5,750 nucleotides of DNA from CAZYZQ01 sp964652075 (GCA_964652075.1 CAZYZQ010000119.1:1-5750), one strand, 5' to 3'; positions 1 to 5,155 are shown, counted from the stretch's first letter. Notes: generated by a model from the letters alone, not told the origin. Numbers and translations: made by a program.

Positions 1-854
1 AACTGCACGTTGCAGCCGCCCTCAATTTTCAGCGCGGTGATGATATCCAGCGCCGCCGTGCGGAGCATCTGATACTCCTTGTCGGCCAGCGTCTGGCTCG
101 GCGCGACAACGATCGAGTCGCCCGTGTGGACGCCGACGGGATCAATATTTTCCATATTACAGACCGTAATGACGTTGCCCGCGCCATCGCGCACAACCTC
201 ATATTCGATCTCTTTCCAACCGGCGATGCACTTTTCCACCAGGATCTCGTTGACACGGCTCATGGCGATGCCGCCCTCTGCGATGGACTTCAGCTCGTCC
301 ATCGTATAGGCGATGCCGCCGCCCGTGCCGCCCAGCGTGTAGGCTGGCCGGATGATAACCGGCAGGCCGATCTCTTCGGTATAAGCCACCGCGTCTTCCA
401 CCGTGTGGACAACCTTGGACTCGACGCACGGCTGTCCGATCGACTCCATGCAGTCCTTAAAGCCCTGCCGGTCCTCGGCCATGCGGATGGACTCAGCGGA
501 GGTGCCGAGCATCCGGATGCCGTAGTGGTCGAGCGTGCCGTCCTCATAGAGCGCCATGGCCAGATTGAGGCCGGTCTGCCCGCCCAGCGTGGGCAGGATG
601 GAGTCCGGGTGCTCCATCTCAATAATCTGCGTCAGCGACGCCTTGTTCAGCGGTTCAATGTAGACATGATCGGCAATGTCCTTGTCGGTCATGATGGTCG
701 CGGGGTTGGAGTTCACCAGCACGACCTCGACGCCCTCTTCATGGAGCGAGCGGCAGGCCTGCGTGCCCGCGTAGTCAAACTCGGCGGCCTGTCCGATGAT
801 AATGGGGCCGGAGCCGATCACGAGCACCTTTTTAATGTCCGGATTCTTAGGCAT
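1..854 (-). CDS. carB: Carbamoyl-phosphate synthase large subunit, N-terminal part (runs off left edge)
   Basis: Large subunit of carbamoyl-phosphate synthetase. It takes ammonia released from glutamine by CarA and, with bicarbonate and two ATP, makes carbamoyl phosphate for pyrimidine and arginine synthesis in the cytoplasm. The visible 284 codons translate as a typical CarB N terminus: GSGPIIIGQAAEFDYAG at about residues 14-30, NSNPATIMTD at 48-57, and the ATP-grasp glycine-rich loop AYTLGGTGGG at 171-180. Family members are about 1060-1070 residues, so roughly three quarters of the gene lies outside the window. The ATG at 854-852 is preceded by GGAGGAG inside the end of carA, and the ATG overlaps the carA stop by 8 bp (ATGCCTAA), so translation is probably coupled to carA. 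No frameshift is seen. Identity is secure; whether the copy serves pyrimidine, arginine or both pathways cannot be told here. Confidence 0.97.
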   Translation of the reverse strand, partial: MPKNPDIKKVLVIGSGPIIIGQAAEFDYAGTQACRSLHEEGVEVVLVNSNPATIMTDKDIADHVYIEPLNKASLTQIIEMEHPDSILPTLGGQTGLNLAMALYEDGTLDHYGIRMLGTSAESIRMAEDRQGFKDCMESIGQPCVESKVVHTVEDAVAYTEEIGLPVIIRPAYTLGGTGGGIAYTMDELKSIAEGGIAMSRVNEILVEKCIAGWKEIEYEVVRDGAGNVITVCNMENIDPVGVHTGDSIVVAPSQTLADKEYQMLRTAALDIITALKIEGGCNVQ

Positions 855-1929
855 TGTGATTCTCCTCCATCATCGAAATAAAGCGGTCGAACAGATACGC
901 CGTATCCTGCGGCCCGGGGGATGCCTCCGGATGGAACTGCACGGTGAACACGCGCCCGTTTTTGTACCGCAGGCCCTCGACGGAGCCGTCGTTGACATTG
1001 ATGTGGCTGATCTCCGCGACCTCGGGATTCACGGAGTCCGCAAGCACCATGTAGCCGTGGTTCTGCGAGGTGACGTAGCAGCGGCCGTCGGCAAGATCGC
1101 GCACCGGATGGTTCGCGCCGCGGTGGCCGAACTTCATGCGTGCCGTCTTCGCCCCCGTCGCCAGTGCCATCAACTGATGGCCCATGCAGACAGCAAAAAT
1201 CGGCACCGTAGCGTTCTCATAAAGCTTGCGGATTTCGGCAATAATAGCCGTGCAGTCCGCCGGATCGCCGGGGCCGTTTGAAAGCATCATTCCATCGTAC
1301 CCGCCCGCGAGAATCTCAGCGGCCGGTGTCGTGGCGGGATAGACTGTAACGTCGCAGCCGCGGCGGTGCAGGGAGCGGATCATGGACTCCTTGACGCCGA
1401 GATCAAGCATGGCGACCTTGAAGCCCGTATTCTCATAGTGCTGGGGCTGCCGGCGCGTCGTCGCCTCGACAGTTCCCTGCACACGGTAGGCGCGGATCTT
1501 CGGCAGCTCTGCTTCAATATCCACATCCTCGCGGGTCGTGAGCAGCGCGTTCATCACGCCCTCGCCGCGCAGGCGGCGCGTCAGTGCGCGTGTATCGACC
1601 TCGCAGATGCCGGGAATGTTGTAGCGCTTCAGGTACGCGTCCAGCTCGCCCTCGAGCCGGAAATTGCTGCCGCGCGGCGACAGATGGCGCACAACATACG
1701 CCTCCGCCCACGGCTGCCGGGACTCCTCGTCCTGGGTGTTAATGCCATAATTGCCAATAAGCGGGTAGGTCATCACAATGCCCTGCCCCGCATAACTCGG
1801 GTCTGTCAGGATCTCCTGATAGCCCGCCATTGACGTATTAAAGACCAGCTCACAGATCCGGTCCCCCTCCGCGCCCATGCTTCTGCCGCGATAAACGGTA
1901 CCGTCCGCCAGAATCAGTGTTGCATTCAC
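847..1929 (-). CDS. carA: Carbamoyl-phosphate synthase small (glutaminase) subunit
   Basis: Glutamine amidotransferase subunit of carbamoyl-phosphate synthetase; it hydrolyses glutamine and passes ammonia to CarB. From the GTG at 1929 the protein is 360 residues, close to the family norm of about 350-380, and opens NATLILADGTVYRG, which aligns with the usual CarA start. The N-terminal CarA domain carries FNTSMAGYQEILTDPSYAGQ. The C-terminal class I amidotransferase domain shows SNGPGDP (about 217-223), the nucleophile Cys248 in VCMGHQ, and His333/Glu335 in QFHPEASPGP. The reading frame extends upstream to an ATG at 1956 and a TTG at 1995, but the extra residues do not resemble CarA. The GTG has AAAGGGA about 10 nt upstream, so it is preferred. 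The stop overlaps the carB start by 8 bp. The nucleophile reads C-M-G-H-Q instead of the commoner C-L-G-H-Q, a conservative change. Confidence 0.95.
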   Translation of the reverse strand: MNATLILADGTVYRGRSMGAEGDRICELVFNTSMAGYQEILTDPSYAGQGIVMTYPLIGNYGINTQDEESRQPWAEAYVVRHLSPRGSNFRLEGELDAYLKRYNIPGICEVDTRALTRRLRGEGVMNALLTTREDVDIEAELPKIRAYRVQGTVEATTRRQPQHYENTGFKVAMLDLGVKESMIRSLHRRGCDVTVYPATTPAAEILAGGYDGMMLSNGPGDPADCTAIIAEIRKLYENATVPIFAVCMGHQLMALATGAKTARMKFGHRGANHPVRDLADGRCYVTSQNHGYMVLADSVNPEVAEISHINVNDGSVEGLRYKNGRVFTVQFHPEASPGPQDTAYLFDRFISMMEENHNA

Positions 1930-1936
1930 GCCGCCA

Positions 1937-1978
1937 TCATCCCTTTCCGGCTGCATAAAAATACATCCATATTCCCAT
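1937..1978 (-). other. Possible leader ORF upstream of carA (13 codons)
   Basis: In the carA leader an ATG at 1978-1976 opens a 13-codon frame, MGIWMYFYAAGKG, ending in TGA at 1939-1937, 7 nt before the carA GTG. An AGGA sits 6 nt upstream of the ATG, and the carA Shine-Dalgarno lies within the last codons. The peptide is rich in aromatic residues (W, Y, F, Y). It could couple or attenuate carA translation. It is too short to separate from chance by composition, and no expression evidence exists here. Confidence 0.25.
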
Positions 1979-1985
1979 GTATTTT
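1958..1985 (-). promoter_or_regulatory. Perfect 9-bp inverted repeat in the carA leader
   Basis: On the transcribed strand AAAATACAT and ATGTATTTT (1985-1977 and 1966-1958) are perfect 9-bp arms around a 10-nt loop, followed by one more T. It lies about 28-55 nt after the predicted carA transcription start. As RNA it would form an AU-rich hairpin that buries the ATG of the possible leader ORF but leaves the carA ribosome site free. As DNA it could be an operator. The stem has one G-C pair per arm, so it is weak as an intrinsic terminator, and it does not match the PyrR-binding loop known from Bacillus pyr attenuators. Confidence 0.45.
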
Positions 1986-2019
1986 CCTGCGCCAACCTGA
2001 TAAAAATCCATTTCGCTAG

Positions 2020-2048
2020 ATTATACTAAAATCCGATGAAAAATGCAA
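2020..2048 (-). promoter_or_regulatory. SigA-type promoter of carAB
   Basis: Read on the minus strand, TTGCAT (2048-2043) is separated by exactly 17 bp from a perfect TATAAT (2025-2020). Transcription would start near 2013, giving a leader of about 84 nt before the carA GTG at 1929. The -35 matches TTGACA only in its first three bases, so regulation or activation is possible. Confidence 0.7.
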
Positions 2049-2111
2049 TGGAAAAAGCTCCAAAAACTGCGGGCTTTTCCCCTGCTTTCTCTATCCATTT
2101 CTCCGATATCC

Positions 2112-2131
2112 GGAAAGGACGTGACAGTTTG
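2112..2131 (+). promoter_or_regulatory. Ribosome binding site deciding the TTG start of the DUF421 gene
   Basis: GGAAAGGA at 2112-2119 lies 9 nt before TTG at 2129-2131. No comparable site precedes the upstream in-frame ATG at 2036, so the TTG is taken as the start. Confidence 0.65.
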
Positions 2132-2803
2132 TTTATCGCTTATTTGCGGACCATCCTGCTCTACCTCATTCTGATTGCCGTGATCCGCATCATGGGCAAG
2201 CGGCAGATCGGGCAGATGGAGGCGTCGGAATTCGTCGTGACCATGCTGATCGCCGACCTCGCCTCTGTGCCGATGCAGGATACCGGCATTCCCCTGCTCT
2301 CCGGCCTGATCCCAATCCTGACGGTGCTGGCCATTGAACTGCTGCTCGCGTTCGCATCCATGCACTCGATCGGGCTGCGGAAGCTGCTGTGCGGCAAGCC
2401 GCTGATCGTCATGCAGGACGGCAAAATCAACCAGCAAAACCTCCGGCGCGCCAAGCTCACGGCGGACGAGCTGACCCAACTGCTGCGCGAGACAGGCACC
2501 ACCGATCTTTCCACGGTGAAATACGCCATTCTGGAGACAAACGGCCGGCTGAGCAAGCTGCTCTACCCAAAATACGAGCCGGCCTGCGCCAAGGACGCGG
2601 GTATCCGCACAGGAGAATTACAGCTGCCCGTTACCGTAATCAGCGACGGGCGCGTTCTCGACGAAAACCTGCACAAGGCAGGGCGCGACACCGCCTGGCT
2701 CACAAAGCAGCTGCACACGCTGCGGCTGCGCGCGGCCGATATCTTTTTAATGACCGTCGAGCCGTCCGGGCGGCTCTATCTGTCGGTGCAGGAGGAGCGG
2801 ACA
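2129..2803 (+). CDS. DUF421 (YetF family) membrane protein
   Basis: A 224-residue YetF/DUF421 protein; no biochemical activity is firmly assigned to the family. The N-terminal part holds three hydrophobic segments (about residues 2-21, 32-49 and 54-76) with the family hallmarks RIMGKRQIGQ (20-29) and TMLIADLASVPMQ (38-50). The cytoplasmic C-terminal part begins CGKPLIVMQDGKIN (88-101) and has YAILETNGRLS (132-142). The frame stays open upstream to an ATG at 2036, but those 31 codons are unlike the family and run next to the carA promoter. The TTG at 2129, preceded by AAAGGA with 9-nt spacing, gives the usual family start. The coding part ends at the TGA at 2804-2806, which overlaps the next ATG. 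Known relatives include B. subtilis YetF and the 2Duf protein of the spoVA2mob operon, linked to spore membranes and resistance; a sporulation role here is inference. Confidence 0.9.
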
Positions 2804-3213
2804 TGAAGCATCTGCATCTGTATCTATCCCTTGGCATTCTGCTTGCCCTGTTGCTGCTGTGCATCGGGTCAAGCTGCCTTGTGCGCACCTGCACGCTTCG
2901 GACGGCAGAGCTGCTGGAGGCGGGCGAGCAGGCGCAGTCGCCCGACGAGCAGGCCGCCGCCATGCAGGCCGCCGCGCAGTATTGGCAGGCGCATGTGGGC
3001 GTTCTTGACTCCCTCCTGCGCCACGACGAGGCGGATCAGGTGCTGACGGAGCTGGCGCAGCTTCTGGCCTATCAGGCCAACGACGAGACAGCCGAAATGC
3101 AGGGCACCTGCGCGTCGCTCATCCTGCGGCTGCGGCATATCGCCGATATGGAGCTGCCGCTGTATTACAACCTGCTCACTTTTCTGCCAGAATCTTATTC
3201 AGCTCCTGCATAA
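2803..3213 (+). CDS. DUF4363 family membrane-anchored protein
   Basis: A 136-residue protein of the DUF4363 type; function unknown. Its start overlaps the DUF421 stop in an ATGA (2803-2806) and is preceded by GGAGGAG, so the two are almost certainly cotranscribed and translationally coupled. One N-terminal hydrophobic segment (about residues 5-27, LSLGILLALLLLCIGSSCLV) acts as a membrane anchor or uncleaved signal; a cysteine follows the core, but no clean lipobox is seen. Residues from about 30 to 125 are predicted helical and Ala/Gln/Leu-rich, with many charged residues, ending near MELPLYYNLL. DUF4363 genes commonly follow DUF421 genes in Clostridia, which supports the call and suggests the two proteins act together at the membrane. 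The last 12 codons and the stop lie antisense to the end of nrdR. Confidence 0.82.
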   Translation: MKHLHLYLSLGILLALLLLCIGSSCLVRTCTLRTAELLEAGEQAQSPDEQAAAMQAAAQYWQAHVGVLDSLLRHDEADQVLTELAQLLAYQANDETAEMQGTCASLILRLRHIADMELPLYYNLLTFLPESYSAPA

Positions 3214-3631
3214 AGCTGTTGATATCCTTAAACTGCCGGTAAACCGAGGCAAAGCGGACATAGCTGACCTCGTCGAGCGGCTTGAGCCGCTCCATGACCA
3301 GCTCGCCGATCCGCTCGGTGCTGATCTCCCGCTCAAGGGAATTCTGGATGATCTGCTCGATGTCGTCCGCCGCCGCTTCCAGCGCGGCGGTGTGTACCGG
3401 CCGTTTTTCACAGGCGCGGATCATGCCATTCAGGATCTTGTTGCGGTCAAAGGTCTGCCGGCTCCCGTCGCGCTTGATCACCACGATTGGCAGGCTCTCC
3501 ACCGTCTCGTAGGTGGTAAAGCGCTTGAAGCAGCTCAGGCACTCCCGGCGGCGGCGGATGCTGTCGCCGTCCTCGGCGTGGCGGGAATCCACGACCTTGC
3601 TGTCCTGTGCGCCGCAATAGGGACATCTCAT
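3176..3631 (-). CDS. nrdR: Transcriptional repressor NrdR of ribonucleotide reductase genes
   Basis: NrdR is a zinc-ribbon/ATP-cone repressor that senses ATP and dATP and controls ribonucleotide reductase (nrd) operons. The 151-residue product has the full family layout: zinc ribbon with Cys3, Cys6, Cys31 and Cys34 (MRCPYCG...ECLSCF), the basic stretch SIRRRREC for DNA contact, FTTYE, then the ATP-cone from about residue 47 (LPIVVIKRDGSRQTFDRNKI). The frame extends upstream to a GTG at 3640, but the ATG at 3631 is preceded by GAGGTG at 6-nt spacing and gives the canonical MRCPYCG start. The 3' end overlaps the convergent DUF4363 gene by 38 bp. No nrd gene is in the window and no clear NrdR box was seen near its own promoter. 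Confidence 0.97.
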   Translation of the reverse strand: MRCPYCGAQDSKVVDSRHAEDGDSIRRRRECLSCFKRFTTYETVESLPIVVIKRDGSRQTFDRNKILNGMIRACEKRPVHTAALEAAADDIEQIIQNSLEREISTERIGELVMERLKPLDEVSYVRFASVYRQFKDINSFMQELNKILAEK

Positions 3632-3643
3632 AACAAACACCTC
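3629..3643 (-). promoter_or_regulatory. Ribosome binding site deciding the nrdR start
   Basis: GAGGTG at 3643-3638, 6 nt before ATG at 3631-3629. The alternative GTG at 3640 lies within this site, so it cannot use it. Confidence 0.75.
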
Positions 3644-3666
3644 ATTTTTTGTCTGTTCTTGAATCT

Positions 3667-3675
3667 ATTGTATCA
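3667..3675 (-). promoter_or_regulatory. Extended -10 promoter of nrdR
   Basis: On the minus strand TGATACAAT (3675-3667) is a TGn extended -10 with TACAAT (5 of 6 to consensus). There is no good -35 at 17-18 bp, as expected for an extended -10 promoter. Transcription would start near 3660, giving a leader of about 29 nt. This allows nrdR to be expressed apart from the DUF6514 gene upstream. Confidence 0.55.
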
Positions 3676-3737
3676 AATCATCGGGGAAAAATCCACTGTT
3701 TTCGCGCTGTTTCGCAGAAAAACTTCACGCTGCCGCC

Positions 3738-4001
3738 TCACAGCAGATCCTGTAGGATATCCCACATCGTGCAGGGCGTCACGGCGTTTCGGATAAACAG
3801 GTCGAGCAGCGCATAGACTTGCCGCCCATCCGGGGAAATGGCACGGATTTCAGCGTAGTCGCCGTCTGAAAGATTGCGGATAAAGATCCCGTATTCGTCC
3901 AGGCTTCCTCTGGCCTCCGTCACGATGCCGTACGCAAGCCGAATGGCCCGCGCGCCCTCCCGCGCGGCGGTGATCGTTTTGATGTATCGCTTCTCCAGCA
4001 T
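3738..4001 (-). CDS. DUF6514 family small protein
   Basis: An 87-residue protein that resembles the DUF6514 family of small Clostridia proteins; function unknown. The pattern is an N-terminal LEKRYIKTI, a central YGI...YGIFI strand region (about residues 24-42), and a conserved C-terminal helix LLDLFIRNAVTPCTMWDILQ. No signal peptide or membrane segment is seen, so it is probably cytoplasmic. The frame is open upstream to a possible start at 4154, but the extra 51 codons look non-protein-like and cross the regulatory region. ATG at 4001 has a perfect AAGGAGG at 8-nt spacing and is chosen. It sits 106 bp upstream of nrdR on the same strand and diverges from the small membrane protein gene at 4269, with TGTCGAA boxes between. 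Confidence 0.78.
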   Translation of the reverse strand: MLEKRYIKTITAAREGARAIRLAYGIVTEARGSLDEYGIFIRNLSDGDYAEIRAISPDGRQVYALLDLFIRNAVTPCTMWDILQDLL

Positions 4002-4062
4002 CCCGTCTCCCTCCTTCCGAGCATATTGAAGCATACCTTTCGGGAAAAGGGAAGTCTTACCG

Positions 4063-4089
4063 TTCGACGGCGTTCGCCAATTTTCGACA
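4063..4089 (-). promoter_or_regulatory. Spo0A-like box plus degenerate second box, minus orientation
   Basis: TGTCGAA occurs on the minus strand at 4089-4083 (extended TGTCGAAAA), and a 6-of-7 match, CGTCGAA, at 4069-4063 in the same orientation, exactly 20 bp apart (two helical turns). Both lie in the predicted untranslated leader of the DUF6514 gene. Confidence 0.5.
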
Positions 4090-4124
4090 TGGTTTGCAGG
4101 CAAAGGAGCGCTGAACCGCAAAAT

Positions 4125-4154
4125 ATTGTGGCAGGGATACCGTTCCGACTGCAA
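4125..4154 (-). promoter_or_regulatory. Tentative promoter of the DUF6514 gene
   Basis: Minus-strand TTGCAG (4154-4149), 18 bp, CACAAT (4130-4125), with TGC just before the -10 (extended -10 type). The start would be near 4118, about 117 nt before the ATG. The tandem TGTCGAA boxes at 4161-4177 end 6 bp upstream of the -35, a position from which Spo0A could act. The -10 matches only 4 of 6. Confidence 0.35.
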
Positions 4155-4158
4155 TTTC

Positions 4159-4177
4159 TTTGTCGAATCGTGTCGAA
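4159..4177 (+). promoter_or_regulatory. Tandem Spo0A (0A) boxes
   Basis: TTTGTCGAA at 4159-4167 and TGTCGAA at 4171-4177 are exact matches to the 0A box core, in direct repeat with 10-bp spacing, as in known tandem Spo0A sites. The core was not noticed elsewhere in the window except the opposite copy at 4083-4089. The site lies between two divergent small genes and could regulate either. Confidence 0.65.
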
Positions 4178-4187
4178 TTTTTCTTCT

Positions 4188-4207
4188 GGTTTTTTCAGGT
4201 TTTTTCG
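4188..4207 (+). repeat. Two tandem 10-bp T-tract repeats
   Basis: GGTTTTTTCA (4188-4197) is followed directly by GGTTTTTTCG (4198-4207). The T6 tracts are one helical turn apart and continue the 10-bp period of the TGTCGAA boxes just upstream, so the stretch is likely curved DNA. Confidence 0.6.
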
Positions 4208-4221
4208 CTGTTTATTCCCGC

Positions 4222-4250
4222 TTGCCTTCCCTCCGACGCTCTGCTACACT
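4222..4250 (+). promoter_or_regulatory. Tentative promoter of the small membrane protein gene
   Basis: TTGCCT (4222-4227), 17 bp, TACACT (4245-4250) with TGC immediately before the -10. Transcription would start near 4257, only about 12 nt before the ATG and at the edge of the Shine-Dalgarno, so the leader would be very short; the true start may be further upstream. Confidence 0.4.
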
Positions 4251-4268
4251 GGCGGTGGGGGTGAAACC

Positions 4269-4472
4269 ATGCACATTCAGCTCTCCGCGCAGACCTGGCG
4301 CGTCCTGTTTATTTCTGTCCGTCTGTGCTGTATGCTGCTGCTCGGCGCGCTGCTGCTCCTGCTGCGCGACACCAGCTATGCGCAGGCGCAGCAGGCCGCT
4401 CTTTTGACCCGGCTGGTGCTCCTCGTGGAGCTCATTGCCATGATCGCCGTGGGGTACATAGAGCGGCCGTAA
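4269..4472 (+). CDS. Small membrane protein, 67 residues, unrecognised
   Basis: I do not recognise this protein. It has two hydrophobic segments: about residues 11-34 (LLLGALLLLLRD near the end of it) and 44-63 (LVLLVELIAMIAVGY), separated by a short Ala/Gln-rich stretch, and ends in ERP. It has an unusually leucine-rich first segment. ATG at 4269 is preceded by GGGGGTG at 5-nt spacing. A strong terminator begins 3 bp after the stop, and a promoter-like sequence lies directly upstream, so it is probably a monocistronic gene. The proper ribosome site, promoter and terminator make it a real gene. The upstream TGTCGAA boxes suggest expression tied to Spo0A. Longer in-frame readings starting as far up as 4026 cross the regulatory region and lack membrane-protein character. 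Confidence 0.7.
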   Translation: MHIQLSAQTWRVLFISVRLCCMLLLGALLLLLRDTSYAQAQQAALLTRLVLLVELIAMIAVGYIERP

Positions 4473-4474
4473 TA

Positions 4475-4509
4475 GAAAAACCGGCATGAGATCTCCATGC
4501 CGGTTTTTC
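4475..4509. terminator. Bidirectional intrinsic terminator
   Basis: Perfect 14-bp arms at 4475-4488 and 4496-4509 (core CCGGCATG/CATGCCGG) around a 7-nt loop, flanked by A5 on one side and T5 on the other, so it can stop transcripts in both directions. It separates the small membrane protein gene from the convergent phosphatidyltransferase gene. Confidence 0.92.
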
Positions 4510-4516
4510 CGATTAC

Positions 4517-4537
4517 AGGGCGCATTCGCCCTTTTTT
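4517..4537 (+). terminator. Second plus-strand intrinsic terminator
   Basis: AGGGCG (4517-4522), CATT tetraloop, CGCCCT (4527-4532), then a T run to 4537. Its T tract makes it a plus-strand terminator, eight bp after the first hairpin, giving a tandem pair just before the 3' end of the convergent gene. Confidence 0.75.
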
Positions 4538-4543
4538 ATCAGG

Positions 4544-5110
4544 TTACTCTGCGTTTGCATTCCGATCCGGCAGCGGGAAAAGCGTTTTCCGCTCCGGCAG
4601 ATAGGTTGGGCTTGTCAGGTGGATCAGCAGCTCCTCTACAGCCGCAAACGCAGCAATTGCGCAGGTCACGCTGCACACTGCATTTGCGGGCAGCTTCTGG
4701 AACAGCAGCGGGATGCAGAACACCGCCGCGCTCGTCAGCTTGTTGGCATAGGTATGCAGCGAGGCAAAGCGGTGGAACCGCAGCGCCGCAATGGCGTAGC
4801 TCATCGCCCGGAGCGCGACCACCGTAAAAGCGGCGTACCACACCGGCCGCGCCACAACCTTCCAGAAGACCGGAACAAGCCGCAGCAGCACAACGGCATA
4901 GAACAGCAGATCCGCCACGCTGTCCAGCACTGCACCGGTTGCCGACTGGCTGTTCGTGGCGCGCGCGATCGTGCCGTCCAGAACATCGGTCAGCCCGCAG
5001 GCAATATAGAGAATATAAAACGGAAGCGTCAGCGGCACAACAAACGCCAGCGCAGCCGCGCCTGCAATCCGGATGCAGGTCAGAACATTGGGGATAACGC
5101 TTTTTTGCAT
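4544..5110 (-). CDS. CDP-alcohol phosphatidyltransferase family protein
   Basis: Integral membrane enzyme of the family that transfers a phosphatidyl (or similar) group from a CDP-alcohol to an acceptor alcohol in phospholipid synthesis. The 188-residue product has the full signature D-x2-D-G-x2-A-R-x8-G-x3-D-x3-D, with Asp42, Asp45, Gly46, Ala49, Arg50, Gly59, Asp63 and Asp67, so both metal-binding and catalytic residues are present. Hydrophobic stretches lie at about 9-40, 68-86, 90-110, 125-137 and 142-163. The N-terminal PNVLTCIRI resembles PgsA-type proteins, but the short C-terminal half and HTYANKLTS near residue 119 do not let me choose between glycerol-3-phosphate, serine, inositol or another acceptor. 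ATG at 5110 has AGAAGGA at 7-nt spacing. It has its own strong promoter, so it is likely transcribed alone. Confidence 0.93.
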   Translation of the reverse strand: MQKSVIPNVLTCIRIAGAAALAFVVPLTLPFYILYIACGLTDVLDGTIARATNSQSATGAVLDSVADLLFYAVVLLRLVPVFWKVVARPVWYAAFTVVALRAMSYAIAALRFHRFASLHTYANKLTSAAVFCIPLLFQKLPANAVCSVTCAIAAFAAVEELLIHLTSPTYLPERKTLFPLPDRNANAE

Positions 5111-5155
5111 GGGTCTGTCCTTCTTCTTTCAAACGGGAAAGTTCCTCTATTACTC

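Noticed and set aside
126..881. Long open frame on the plus strand opposite carB
   Set aside because: It is antisense to a clear carB frame, has no ribosome site, and its protein is rich in His/Arg/Asp as usual for shadow frames in GC-rich DNA.
2038..2052. ARG-box-like TGCATTTTTCA overlapping the carA -35
   Set aside because: Only one half resembles the ArgR site and the spacing does not match the 18-bp palindrome.
2036..2128. ATG at 2036 as start of the DUF421 gene
   Set aside because: No Shine-Dalgarno, 31 extra residues unlike the family; TTG at 2129 gives the normal family N terminus.
3640..3720. NrdR box near the nrdR promoter
   Set aside because: No ACAC-type inverted repeat matching the known NrdR consensus was found.
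3718..3746. Possible terminator after the DUF6514 gene (CTGCTG/CGGCAG stem)
   Set aside because: Short stem with a G-U pair that includes the stop codon, and the T run is several bases away; too weak to list.
4002..4154. Upstream extension of the DUF6514 gene by 51 codons
   Set aside because: No ribosome site at the far start, sequence unlike a protein domain, and it runs through the TGTCGAA sites; the ATG at 4001 has a perfect AAGGAGG.
4539..5132. Second long frame over the phosphatidyltransferase gene on the same strand
   Set aside because: Cys/Arg-rich frame-shifted shadow; the complete CDP-alcohol signature lies in the other frame.
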